DNA of 37,476 nt from a virus, in IMG/VR virus record IMGVR_UViG_3300048592_000777, positions 1 through 37,476 of that record; one strand, given 5' to 3'. The notes beneath the pieces were generated by a model. It did no database searches, was not told the origin of the DNA, and worked only from the letters and a program-made list of their open reading frames with translations. Below are positions 20,674 to 28,916 of the stretch, piece after piece. Within the stretch, counting starts at the first letter, position 1. Each line of letters opens with the position of its first letter. The position numbers were made by a program, and so were the translations under genes.

Positions 20674-22256
20674 CGCTTGCCTCCAAGAGAGAAGACCCGC
20701 CGGGGCGGGTCTTCGGATGCGTCGCTTTCCTCGGCCTCGGTCTCGGCCTCGGCCTCGTCCGGCTCGGGCGGTTCCGGCGCGGCGTTCTCCGCCGCGGCCA
20801 CGGCCGGATCGGTGTCGAACTGCAGCCCGGCCTCGGCCATGAGGTCGAGCTCGCGGCGGCGCTGCTTGAGCACGTCCTCGATGTCGGCGCCGGCGCCCGT
20901 GGTGGCGATGACGTCGCTCACGGTGATGAACCCCGCGCGCACCGCCTCCTTGTAGGCCTCGACCTCCTTGGTGGGGTCGATCCAGCTCCAGCCGCGCGGC
21001 TTGAAGCGCGCCGCCTCGAACTTGGCCGGGTCCATGGCGTACTCCTCCACGGGGATCGCCGGCACGGCGCGCGCGAGCACGGCCTGCCGCAGCCACTCCC
21101 GGTGGACGATGTCGCGGAAGTTGCGCACCCACCACATCTGCAGCGTGCGCCACAGATCCCGGTCGTCCAGGAGCGCGAGCCGGCTGGAGGAGTAGTTGCT
21201 TTGCGAGTAGTCGCGCGAGAGGCTTTCGTAGCTGACGCCGCAGCCGGCGGCCACCTCGCGCAGCATGGCGCGCATGAAGGGATCGAGCGCGGTGTTGGGC
21301 CGGTTGGGCGCGACGAAGTTGAGCTTCTCGCCGGGCTTGAGGTGCTGCACCAGGCCGGGCGAGATCTCGACCTGCGCGGTGCCGTCGGTCTGCAGCTCGG
21401 CGTTGGGCGCGAGCTCCTCGTCGCTCTCGATGGTGGCCATGTAGGAGGCGGCGCCGCGCGCGGCGACGATCTCCGCCTCGGTATAGCCGTCCATGTCGTT
21501 CAGTTTGCGCACGGCGGCGTGCAGCCACGGCTCGCCGCGGGTCTGCGGCCAGCGCTCCACGATGCGCAGGTGGATGATCTGCTCGGCGGGCACGCGCTCC
21601 AGGCGGTCGCTGCGCTCCAGGCCGACCCGCAGCTCGCCGGGGTGACGCTCGCGGATCCAGTAGGCCACCGGCCGGTAGAAGCGATCCACCTCGACGCCCA
21701 TGCGGATGGTGTTGCCCGGATCCGACGCGCCGACCTGGTACTCGTCGGCCAGCCGCTCCGGCTCGATGAGCTCCAGCGCGAAGGGCACGCGCGAGTCCCC
21801 GAAGGCGCGGTAGTGCTTGCGCAGGAAGATCTCGCCGGCCTCGAACACCTGCCCCATGGCGGCCCGCTCGAGGTCCGCGAAGTGCATGACGCCGCCGGTG
21901 TGGCACGAGGAGCCGCGGCACCAGGCGGCCCACGCATCCTCGATGGCGGCGTTGACGTTCTCCCGCAGCGTGTCGCGCGAGCTCATGACCTGCGCCTGCA
22001 GGCCGACGCCGGCGCCGATGACGTTGTTGACCACGATGACCTTGGCGCGCTTGGCGTAGGCGGCATCGCGCACCAGCGCACGGGAGCGCGCCCGGAGCGT
22101 GGTGAGGCTGGACACGAGCTCGCTGTCGGAGCTGCTGTTCGCGGTGTTCCAGCCGGCGGTCAGCCGCGACTGGCGCGCCGCGGCGTACATCCGCACCGCG
22201 GTCTTGGGCCCCGGCGCGATCCAGCGCGCGATGCTGTGGCGCAGTTTTTCAAGCAC
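20670..22256 (-). CDS. portal protein (lambda B-like)
   Basis: A 528-residue portal. Family features: an early helix-rich region (WNTANSSSDSELVSSLTTLR, SRALVRDAAYAKRAKVIVVN), a centre with YWIRERHPGELRVG and EQIIHLRIVERWPQTRGEPW (the portal_2 signature), and a stem-like helix near LLDDRDLWRTLQMWWVRNF. The last 40 residues are very acidic (EPPEPDEAEAETEAEESDAS). It forms the 12-fold ring through which DNA enters and leaves the head. ATG at 22256 overlaps the 22249 gene; its stop overlaps the protease-capsid start. Order after terminase matches lambda A-W-B-C. Confidence 0.94.
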   Translation of the reverse strand: MLEKLRHSIARWIAPGPKTAVRMYAAARQSRLTAGWNTANSSSDSELVSSLTTLRARSRALVRDAAYAKRAKVIVVNNVIGAGVGLQAQVMSSRDTLRENVNAAIEDAWAAWCRGSSCHTGGVMHFADLERAAMGQVFEAGEIFLRKHYRAFGDSRVPFALELIEPERLADEYQVGASDPGNTIRMGVEVDRFYRPVAYWIRERHPGELRVGLERSDRLERVPAEQIIHLRIVERWPQTRGEPWLHAAVRKLNDMDGYTEAEIVAARGAASYMATIESDEELAPNAELQTDGTAQVEISPGLVQHLKPGEKLNFVAPNRPNTALDPFMRAMLREVAAGCGVSYESLSRDYSQSNYSSSRLALLDDRDLWRTLQMWWVRNFRDIVHREWLRQAVLARAVPAIPVEEYAMDPAKFEAARFKPRGWSWIDPTKEVEAYKEAVRAGFITVSDVIATTGAGADIEDVLKQRRRELDLMAEAGLQFDTDPAVAAAENAAPEPPEPDEAEAETEAEESDASEDPPRRVFSLGGKR

Positions 22257-22812
22257 GGCCGAACCTCACCTGGATGTTGCGGGAGTTGCCCAGACCGCGC
22301 GAGGCGCGCTCGGCGGCGTCCTCGGAGGCGACTATCAGCTTGTACTTGTCGCGCAGCACCAGCAGGTCCGGGATCGAGGTGCGCCGGAGCGACCGCCCCG
22401 CGATGGAGTACTCCTCCTGATCCTTGGTGGCGCGGCTTTCCAGCACCGCCTCGATCGCCTCCAGCACCTTGCGCGCGTGCGTGCGCCCGTCGTGCCCCGC
22501 CGCCGTCGCCGCCGGATCGGGCAGCACCTCGAGCCGCCCCTGGCCCAGGCTCACGCGCTGGCCGGCCTTCTCCACCCACCGGGCCCAGGAGTAGAAGCCG
22601 GACTTCCACGCCGCGGTGTTGGTCGAGGACTCCTGCACGCGATAGCGCGTGGTCTCGTAGGTTAGCGCCGTCAGCGTGATCGGCGTCTGCGCCGGCGCGG
22701 TGAACTCCGGCACCAGGCGGTACTTGAGCGTCCACCCGTCGCTCGCCGGGTAGTCCGGCGCGTCGTCGGTGAAGTCGAGCGTGTCGCCTGCGATGATCTG
22801 GTCGAGCATCAT
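22249..22812 (-). CDS. gpW-like connector or head protein (187 aa)
   Basis: A 187-residue protein in two parts. The first 90 residues look beta-rich (TLKYRLVPEFTAPAQTPITL, VSLGQGRLEVLPDP), and the last 70 carry KVLEAIEAVLESRATKDQEE and YSIAGRSLRRTSIPDLLVLR, close to the helical gpW-type joining motif that precedes portal in lambda-like phages. Proteins of this layout are common next to portal genes. Starts with ATG-ATG at 22812, overlapping the previous stop. Likely helps stabilise the filled head or joins portal and tail. I am confident of the location, less so of the family. Confidence 0.75.
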   Translation of the reverse strand: MMLDQIIAGDTLDFTDDAPDYPASDGWTLKYRLVPEFTAPAQTPITLTALTYETTRYRVQESSTNTAAWKSGFYSWARWVEKAGQRVSLGQGRLEVLPDPAATAAGHDGRTHARKVLEAIEAVLESRATKDQEEYSIAGRSLRRTSIPDLLVLRDKYKLIVASEDAAERASRGLGNSRNIQVRFGRA

Positions 22813-23819
22813 CCGATGTTTCCTCCAGCGCGCTTGAGCGGCGTGGCGCCGATCCTCGTGTCGTCCCGGCTTGCCGTGGCCGCGCCGATGCGCGTCGGCA
22901 CGCTTCGCAGGCTCCGGCCGGCGGCCGGCTCGCCGTACAGCGAACCATCGCCATGCCAGCCCGTGGCCGTCAGGACGTCGTTGGCGGCCACGGCGTTGAC
23001 GTTACCGACCACCGTGACCACGCCCACGCTGGTGACCGTGGCGGCCGCGAGCGTGGCGGCCACCGACCCGACGACGGCGCCGGCGACCGAGCCCGCCGCC
23101 GCGAGCGTGGCCGCGCCAAGCGTGGCGGCAGCGGTGCCGCTCACGCGCACGGTGCCCGATACGCTGGCGATGGCGGCGTCGAGCGTGGCGGAGACCGTCC
23201 CGGTCACCAGGTCTTGCACCGCGCCGCTGCCCGCAAGCGTGGCCGCTGCCAGCGTGACGCTCAGGGTGCCCGCGACGCCGTTGCCGACGATGCCCGACGC
23301 CGAGCTCGTGGCCGCGTCCAGCGTGACCGCAAGCGTGCCGCGGTCGGTGACCGCGCCACTCGCCGCGACGCCGGCGGCGGCCAGCGTCTGCGCGAGGCTT
23401 CCCGAAACCTTGACCTCGCCGGTGACGGCGGAGGTCGCGGCGGCAAGTGTCTGCGCCAGGCTGCCGCCGATCGTGACGACGCCGGTGACTGCAGACGTGG
23501 CGGCCGCCAGGGTTTGCGCGAGGCCCCCCGAGACGGTGGCCGCGCCGCTCGCGGTGACCGTCGCGGCCGCGAGGGTCTGCGCGAGGGTGCCGGTGACCGC
23601 GCCGCCGACGCTGCCCGATGCGGCAAGCGTGGCCGCGGCGAGCGTGACTGAGAGCGTGCCGTTGTCGGTGACCGTCCCGGAGGCCGCCACCGTGGCGGCG
23701 GCCAAGGTAACCGAGAGCGTGCCGGACGCGGCCTCCTGAAACGGCACGAAGCTCCGCCGCCACGCGGGCCGCGGGCGCGCGTACGGGTTGGTGCGGCGGA
23801 TGAGCAGGCGCGTGGGCAT
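22809..23819 (-). CDS. repeat-rich protein with eleven 21-23 residue repeats
   Basis: A 336-residue protein made mostly of tandem repeats (residues about 33-273). The unit is close to G(T/S)L(A/S)xTLAAATxxASGxV followed by 3-5 variable residues; I count eleven copies, alternating between 21 and 23 residues. Threonine, alanine, glycine and valine dominate, with few charges. Such arrays fold as beta-solenoids or elongated fibers in other phage proteins, so a head or neck appendage is likely. The N-terminus is basic (RLLIRRTNPYARPRPAWRRS), perhaps an attachment tag; the last 60 residues are a separate end domain. The start at 23819 is just downstream of the 23822 gene. Confidence 0.75.
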   Translation of the reverse strand: MPTRLLIRRTNPYARPRPAWRRSFVPFQEAASGTLSVTLAAATVAASGTVTDNGTLSVTLAAATLAASGSVGGAVTGTLAQTLAAATVTASGAATVSGGLAQTLAAATSAVTGVVTIGGSLAQTLAAATSAVTGEVKVSGSLAQTLAAAGVAASGAVTDRGTLAVTLDAATSSASGIVGNGVAGTLSVTLAAATLAGSGAVQDLVTGTVSATLDAAIASVSGTVRVSGTAAATLGAATLAAAGSVAGAVVGSVAATLAAATVTSVGVVTVVGNVNAVAANDVLTATGWHGDGSLYGEPAAGRSLRSVPTRIGAATASRDDTRIGATPLKRAGGNIG

Positions 23820-23821
23820 GC

Positions 23822-24322
23822 CTACCAGCGGATCTCGATGACGTTGATCACGCCGCTCACGTTGATGGAGGCCCCCGGCGCGGTCGGGAATCCGATCGCC
23901 GCGCGCGCGTGCTGCGCGGTGTTGGTGTCGCCCACCACCCAGACGATCTGGTCCGGTGTCTCGGCGGTCCACAGCCAGCCGTTTAGGATGTTCTCGGCCA
24001 GCCGCAAGATCGGTTGGGTGCGCGTGGCCGCCGTCATGGGGCCGTAGCGCGCGGTGAAACGCTGCGACGGCTGGCCGAAGAACGGCGTCACGCCGGTAAG
24101 CGCGCTGCCCGCGGCGGAGTTGTCGGTCGCGGTGCGGAACAGCTCGATGGGGAGCTGCTCGCTCGACTCGGAGGCGTCCTGGCCAAGACGGAAGCCGACG
24201 ATGCCCACCATGGAGCGCGCGCCCGCGGTCGCGGCGGCGGCGATCCAGAAGAGGTCTTCAGCCGCGTCGATGGCAACGGCACTGATCGGCAGGGCGTAGG
24301 GGATGGCTCCGGGGATGTGCAT
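23822..24322 (-). CDS. structural protein in the terminase-portal interval, unknown (166 aa)
   Basis: A 166-residue protein with a hydrophobic start (PGAIPYALPISAVAIDAAED), an Ala-rich part (IAAAATAGARSMVGIVGF) and a beta-like end (DQIVWVVGDTNTAQHARAAI). It has no membrane helix of clear length and no signal peptide. It is flanked by the repeat protein and the large 24332 protein, so it probably belongs to the same appendage. Family unknown. Confidence 0.65.
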   Translation of the reverse strand: MHIPGAIPYALPISAVAIDAAEDLFWIAAAATAGARSMVGIVGFRLGQDASESSEQLPIELFRTATDNSAAGSALTGVTPFFGQPSQRFTARYGPMTAATRTQPILRLAENILNGWLWTAETPDQIVWVVGDTNTAQHARAAIGFPTAPGASINVSGVINVIEIRW

Positions 24323-24331
24323 GATCTGGCC

Positions 24332-26326
24332 CTATCGGTGGATGACCTGGTGCCGCTTGCGGTGCAGCGGCATGAAGTCGGACGGTGGCGGCGGGGTGCC
24401 GATGGTGAAGCTCGCGCTGGCGAGGTAGGCGTCGAGCACGGTGCCGGCGTTGGTGACCCGGAGGTCATAGGTGCCGCTCGCCGCGGCGCTGGTGCTGATC
24501 GCCCATTCCACCTCGGTATAGAGGTCCGCCGCGCCGAAGGTGATGGCATCGCTGCCGTTCTCGTCGTCCCACGTGCGGCCAGCGGTGAAATCGCTCGTGG
24601 TCTTGCCGCTCGGCGCGGCGAGCTGCGCGGTGGTCGCCTCGCCGCCGGCGGTGATGTTGGCCGACGGCGCGACATACACCTCGTTGTCCACGGGCGCGGT
24701 GTACGCACGCAGCCGCACCACCACGCCACCGGCCGAGGCTGACGCGCTCGCGGTATACGCCCACGTCGGCGCGGCGTTGACGTTGCTGGTCCCCGTGATG
24801 GCCGCGAAGGTGTCCACCGTGTGCCGGTGGTCGTTGCCTGTCGTGACCGCCGTGGCCGCCTTGTTGGTGCGCGTACCGAACGTCACACCGCTCGCCGTCA
24901 GGCTCTGCGACGATTGCGTTGCACTGTCCACGCGCTGACCGGTTGCCACCAGCACGGCATCGCCCGTGTTCCAGTTCATCGACGCAAAGGTCATCGAGAC
25001 GCCGGTGCCGCTAGTTGAATCGTTGGCGCCCTCGCCCACCACGGCCCAGGTCCCCGAGCCGGACTTCGTGAACCGGCTGATCGTGCCCCGGCAGGTGTTG
25101 CCGTTGGTGATCGAGACCGTGAGCGTGCCCGACTCGGTACCGTCCGCCTCCTTGCCGAAGACGGTGACGCGGCGAGGACCCGTATCGATGCCGAAGCTGC
25201 CGTCGGTGCTGGCGCCGGTCGCGAGCAGCGTCCACCCGCTCGGCGTGCTCGGCGTCTCGCTGTTCGTCGCCCCGCTGGTCACCACGCAGAGCAGGTACTG
25301 CCCGGCCGTGATGCCGGCGGGATAGCTTGGCGCGACCGTGGTGCTGCCGTTCGCGCCCGTGCCGATGGCACCGAACGTGATCGTGTCGTACACCTCCGGC
25401 ACCGTCGCGCCCACCGGCACCGCGGCCCAGCTTCCACCGCCCTGCTTCCACTCCAGCCGCGGCGTGATGTTGGCCGGGCCGTTGGCCTGGTCGATCAGGA
25501 ACCGTGCGCGAAACACCTCCTCCGCGTCGACGTAGGTGTTGGTGTCCTGCACCTCGCGCCACGTCGCGGTGGTCTCGCTGCCGTCGTCGTTGCGGTAGCG
25601 GTAGCCCTCCTGGTCGGTTTCGGTGGCGGGGCCGCCGCCCGGCTCGGCCACCTCGAAGATCACGCCGGCCCACGCGCCTACATCGCTGCCGAGGTCGGTA
25701 GATTGCGCATCGGTGGCAGTCGAGCCCGTGCGGCTGTACAGGTTGACGTTGACGTAGGCGTCGGTCATCAACGTGTTGACCAGCGTCCAACCCGACGGGG
25801 TGGACGGCCCGCCACCGGTGTTGTCTCCGACCGCGAACACCGCAAAGCACTTGGACGCGGACGCCGGCGCGCTGCCGAGCGTCAGCGTGCCGCTGGCCGA
25901 TCCGCTCGACGGGTTGACGTCCGCTCCATTGGTGACCGCCGCCTGCGGGTAGGGAGAGCCGGTGTCGAACTCGTCGTTGGTCTGCGACCACACGACCCAG
26001 GCCGCATACTCGGCGCCGCCCGACGTGGCCGGGTCGAAGGTGAGCGAAATGCTCGACGGCGCGCCGCCGATGTCTGCATGCCACGTCTTGACCTGGAGCG
26101 CGTAATTGGCGTCGCCCTCGAAGCTGTAGAAGGACGACTCCGCGTGGGGCGTCCACGTCAGGCCGCCACCCGGCGCGGCCCACGTCGGCGTGCTCGCGTG
26201 GTTGGCCCGCATGATCAGGCAGGCCGCGTAGAGCCGGCTGTTGGCGGCCGGCGTGAAGCTCGCCGTGTTGTGGCTGTTGAGGTCGCCGGTGCCGCTTGAC
26301 GCAGCTGCGTGAACTGCGACCGTCAT
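24332..26326 (-). CDS. large multidomain beta-rich surface protein (664 aa)
   Basis: A 664-residue protein with no catalytic motif. It appears to hold two related beta domains: residues about 15-240 (NTASFTPAANSRLYAACLIM, GWTLVNTLMTDAYVNVNLYS) and about 325-560 (GAIGTGANGSTTVAPSYPAG, GWTLLATGASTDGSFGID, WNTGDAVLVATGQRVD). Both contain a TPSGWTL phrase and a VVxLRA/VIFEVA-type end. A third region (575-664) has AAPSGKTTSDFTAGRTWDDE and a Ser-rich tail. Proteins like this occur as phage head fibers or adhesins that bind glycans or host surfaces. Start ATG at 26326 overlaps the glycosidase stop. The long frame upstream is a shadow of that gene. Confidence 0.82.
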   Translation of the reverse strand: MTVAVHAAASSGTGDLNSHNTASFTPAANSRLYAACLIMRANHASTPTWAAPGGGLTWTPHAESSFYSFEGDANYALQVKTWHADIGGAPSSISLTFDPATSGGAEYAAWVVWSQTNDEFDTGSPYPQAAVTNGADVNPSSGSASGTLTLGSAPASASKCFAVFAVGDNTGGGPSTPSGWTLVNTLMTDAYVNVNLYSRTGSTATDAQSTDLGSDVGAWAGVIFEVAEPGGGPATETDQEGYRYRNDDGSETTATWREVQDTNTYVDAEEVFRARFLIDQANGPANITPRLEWKQGGGSWAAVPVGATVPEVYDTITFGAIGTGANGSTTVAPSYPAGITAGQYLLCVVTSGATNSETPSTPSGWTLLATGASTDGSFGIDTGPRRVTVFGKEADGTESGTLTVSITNGNTCRGTISRFTKSGSGTWAVVGEGANDSTSGTGVSMTFASMNWNTGDAVLVATGQRVDSATQSSQSLTASGVTFGTRTNKAATAVTTGNDHRHTVDTFAAITGTSNVNAAPTWAYTASASASAGGVVVRLRAYTAPVDNEVYVAPSANITAGGEATTAQLAAPSGKTTSDFTAGRTWDDENGSDAITFGAADLYTEVEWAISTSAAASGTYDLRVTNAGTVLDAYLASASFTIGTPPPPSDFMPLHRKRHQVIHR

Positions 26327-27603
26327 GCCGCATCCACCACGATGATGCGCTCGCCGCCGGTGGCCACGTCGATGGTGCCGGTGTTGGCGGTACTCGCGGT
26401 ATGCGTGCTGTAGGTCCCGGCCGTGGGATCGTAGAGCCGGATGCGGATGTTGCCGGGTGTGAACTCCGACTTGTCTATGGTGACGGTCGTGCTCGATCCC
26501 ACGTAGATCAGCGCGAAGGTCCCGTCGCTCGCGAGCGCGGGGCAGATGCGCGTCGCGCCGCTGCCGAGGCTGCTCGTGACCAGTGTGGCGTCGGGCTTGG
26601 GAACGAGCTTCCACCACTGGAAGGCGGTGAACAGCGCGGCTGCGTAGCTCTGTTCGACCGCACCCGTCGAGCCGAGCGCGGTCTCCCACCCGGTGGCGAA
26701 CTTCCAGACGGGGTTGTTGCCGAAGAACGCCCCGCAGGCCCCGGACAACATCGACTGATAGGTGAGCTGGCGATAGGTCGCCGCGCTGCCGCTTTCGTTC
26801 TCGTAGTTGCCCTCCATCAACACGCCGGGGATCGGCGGATCGAGCGCGTAGGCCCGAGCGGTCATTTCCCACACCCACTCGACGTTGCCCTGATAGCAGT
26901 AAATCCAGTTGACGAGGCGCGAGAAGAAAGTCGTGCTGATCACGTCGGTCAGCAGCTTGTCCGGTGCCGGATGGCCGCTATGCAGCGCAGTTGTTCTGAC
27001 GCTCTCGATGCCGAGGTATATCTGCTTCTGCTTTGTGCGCGACGTGCTGTCGCCGTCGTAATCGCCCAGCCAGAACCACAGAATGTTGTCCTGATCGAAA
27101 CGGTTGCCGAGATATTGCCCGTAGGCGTACAGGTCCGCGTCGCTCTCGGCGTTCATTTCCGTGTACCACCCCTGCCCGCCGCCGCCGAAGCCGAACAGGC
27201 ACGGGTTCATGACCACCAGCAGGTCGCGCGCCTTGGCCTGGTCCACCAGGTAGGTGATGTGGTCCCAGTACGCGGTGACCGGCGACGCGAAGTCGGTCAT
27301 CGGATTGAACGGGTCGTCGCCGTTGGCGTTGCGATACGCCGGCGTCTGATCCGTGTACTCGCGGCTGATCGCCTCCACCATGATCGCGGTGAATCCCTTC
27401 GCCGCACGGTCATCGAGGTACGTGCCAATCTCGCTCGCGGTCAGGTTGCTGCCCGAGGACCAGCCAGCGCATCCGAGAAAGAAGAACGGCGCGCCCTGCG
27501 CGTCGATGAGATAGCGCCCGCTCGAATGGATCGAGAGCGGCCACATGCTCTCAGGCGCCGGCACAAGCGGCGCCTGCACGCGCATCAGGCGGCGCGCAGG
27601 CAT
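26323..27603 (-). CDS. DUF4038-type glycoside hydrolase-like protein
   Basis: A 426-residue protein with the family pattern of DUF4038/GH140-like enzymes. A strand with YLIDAQGAPFFFLGCAGWSS is followed by EIGTYLDDRAAKGFTAIMVE, RDLLVVMNPCLFGFG, then ILWFWLGDYDGD (residues 174-185; Asp181 a candidate acid/base) and GVLMEGNYENESG (Glu264 a candidate nucleophile). The last 90 residues form a beta-sandwich (putative collagen-binding type). No signal peptide is visible, so it probably acts in the virion. It may cut side chains of a capsule or other glycan. Some codons are less GC-rich than its surroundings. Rare content for a head-proximal phage cassette. Confidence 0.85.
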   Translation of the reverse strand: MPARRLMRVQAPLVPAPESMWPLSIHSSGRYLIDAQGAPFFFLGCAGWSSGSNLTASEIGTYLDDRAAKGFTAIMVEAISREYTDQTPAYRNANGDDPFNPMTDFASPVTAYWDHITYLVDQAKARDLLVVMNPCLFGFGGGGQGWYTEMNAESDADLYAYGQYLGNRFDQDNILWFWLGDYDGDSTSRTKQKQIYLGIESVRTTALHSGHPAPDKLLTDVISTTFFSRLVNWIYCYQGNVEWVWEMTARAYALDPPIPGVLMEGNYENESGSAATYRQLTYQSMLSGACGAFFGNNPVWKFATGWETALGSTGAVEQSYAAALFTAFQWWKLVPKPDATLVTSSLGSGATRICPALASDGTFALIYVGSSTTVTIDKSEFTPGNIRIRLYDPTAGTYSTHTASTANTGTIDVATGGERIIVVDAA

Positions 27604-27638
27604 GGCCCCTCAGCGCGGCTCGTAGAAGTCACGGCACA

Positions 27639-28040
27639 CTACGGCGCGAGGCGCACCGCTGGCTGCGCGACAGGCGCCACGGCGTAGGAGTACGCGAAAG
27701 GGCGGCTCGACGCGCTCCCGGGCGTCGTGTACGTGCCGCTGTCGGTGCCGTTGGCCACGCCGCCGGCGCGCGTGCAGGTGAGCACCAGCGTGTACGTGCC
27801 GAAGGTGGTGAGCGAGGCGAGCGGGCACGTCGGCCGCACGCCGCCGCTCACCGCGGGCAGCGTGCAGGCAATGTTGGGCACGCTCACCGGGCCGGCGCTC
27901 ACCGCGACCGCGCAGGCGTCCGGCGCTCCGGCGGCCGGGTACGGATCGGCGACGAGCTGCTGCGCGAGCGCAGGCAGCGCGAGCGCCAGGGCGAGCGCGC
28001 TGAGGATCATCAGCAGCGCCATGCGAGTCGCGGCGCGCAT
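27639..28040 (-). CDS. exported protein with signal peptide and four cysteines (133 aa)
   Basis: The product starts with a typical Sec signal (RAATRMALLMILSALALALA, then LPALAQQ) with cleavage near ALA-Q. The mature part is about 108 residues, with four cysteines (in DACAV, NIACT, PTCPL and LTCTR) that could form two disulfides, as expected in the periplasm. It resembles a small Ig-like or Fn3-like domain (TYTLVLTCTRAGG, TDSGTYTTPG). It lies one base downstream of the 28042 gene. A signal peptide inside a virion cassette is unusual; it may work in the host envelope. Confidence 0.8.
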   Translation of the reverse strand: MRAATRMALLMILSALALALALPALAQQLVADPYPAAGAPDACAVAVSAGPVSVPNIACTLPAVSGGVRPTCPLASLTTFGTYTLVLTCTRAGGVANGTDSGTYTTPGSASSRPFAYSYAVAPVAQPAVRLAP

Positions 28041-28041
28041 C

Positions 28042-28827
28042 TCAGGCGTTCCCGTCGGTGAGGGCGAAGCTGGTGACCGACACCGCCACGCCACTGGTGA
28101 TCGACGTGGTGTTGAGGTTGAGGTCGCTGCCGGAGGTGCCGACGTTGCCGTCCATCACGAACGTCGCCGTCGAGTCGACGCAGCGGAACCAGGTCGCGGT
28201 GCCCGTCGCGTTGGCCGAGGAGTCTTGCGTGATGCTGTTCCAGGTGGCCGAGCCCGAGGACGCCGCCGGCGCGCACGGATCGGAGAACGTCAGCTCGGCG
28301 AGCAGCGTCGTCGCCGCGCCGCCGGTCGCCGGCCGCGAGCCGTCGTAGATCCGCAGCAGCCCGGCGCCGGCACCGCCGTCGACCGCGTCGCGCACGGCGT
28401 TGAGCCGGTTGTTGCGCACCGTGGTCGAGAACGCGAGCGCGAACAGCCAGCCGAACAGGCGCTCGAAGAGCTCTCGCACCATGTCCAGCGGGCCGAGCGT
28501 GAGCGCGTAGCCGGCCTGCGGGTTTGCCGGCGGAGTGGGCTTCTTGAGTAGCGACCCATCCGGTTCCGGGCGCTTGTGCGCCTTCATCTGCTCGATCACC
28601 CAGGTCTGCGCGGCGGTGTCGGCCTCGTCACGCGTGGCCGCGCGGCCGGCGTGCTCGGCAAGCACCTGGCCGTCGCCCTCGTAGGCGTAGAGCCGGGCGC
28701 GCCAGTCGTACCCGTCGCCGGCGGCGTCGGTCTCCTCGACGAAGATCTCCCAGTACGCGGCGTACTCCGCACGCGGGTAGTCGGCAAGGTCGATCAGCGC
28801 CACGTGGCGCGGTTGCTTGGTGCTCAT
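28042..28827 (-). CDS. virion-type protein with a beta-rich C-terminus (261 aa)
   Basis: The first gene after terminase in this strand; AGGAGG lies 5 bases upstream of its ATG at 28827. The N-terminal part is charged (EYAAYWEIFVEETDAAGDGY), with a helical section around RDEADTAAQTWVIEQMKAH and a hydrophobic stretch (FERLFGWLFALAF, about 122-134). The C-terminal 120 residues start LNAVRDAVDGGAGAGLLRIY and continue with PATGGAATTLLAELTFSD, a domain seen in many phage structural proteins near terminase or tail genes. It could be a head decoration or fiber base. Function is not established. Confidence 0.78.
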   Translation of the reverse strand: MSTKQPRHVALIDLADYPRAEYAAYWEIFVEETDAAGDGYDWRARLYAYEGDGQVLAEHAGRAATRDEADTAAQTWVIEQMKAHKRPEPDGSLLKKPTPPANPQAGYALTLGPLDMVRELFERLFGWLFALAFSTTVRNNRLNAVRDAVDGGAGAGLLRIYDGSRPATGGAATTLLAELTFSDPCAPAASSGSATWNSITQDSSANATGTATWFRCVDSTATFVMDGNVGTSGSDLNLNTTSITSGVAVSVTSFALTDGNA

Positions 28828-28916
28828 GACACCTCCTGAGTCGGCCGGGCGGCCGGCGAGTGAACGGTTCTAGACGCGCCGGCCGAGCCGGCTGGGACGT
28901 GCAGACGTTTGCAACC
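28828..28916. other. short noncoding interval after terL
   Basis: This 89-bp interval between the terminase stop and the 28042 gene holds a strong ribosome site and small GC-rich dyads (such as GCCGGCCGAGCCGGC at 28878-28892), but no T-run. I see no promoter of good quality, so the downstream block is probably read through from terL. Confidence 0.5.

Noticed and set aside
18796-21933. A 1045-codon leftward frame joining portal sequence to the protease-capsid gene
   Set aside because: Its first third is an out-of-frame reading of the portal gene; a good ribosome site and the protease start lie at 20673.
22953-23763. Rightward and alternative-frame readings of the repeat array as a second repeat protein
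   Set aside because: They only mirror the DNA repeats of the leftward gene; the leftward frame has regular strands and overlaps cleanly with neighbours.
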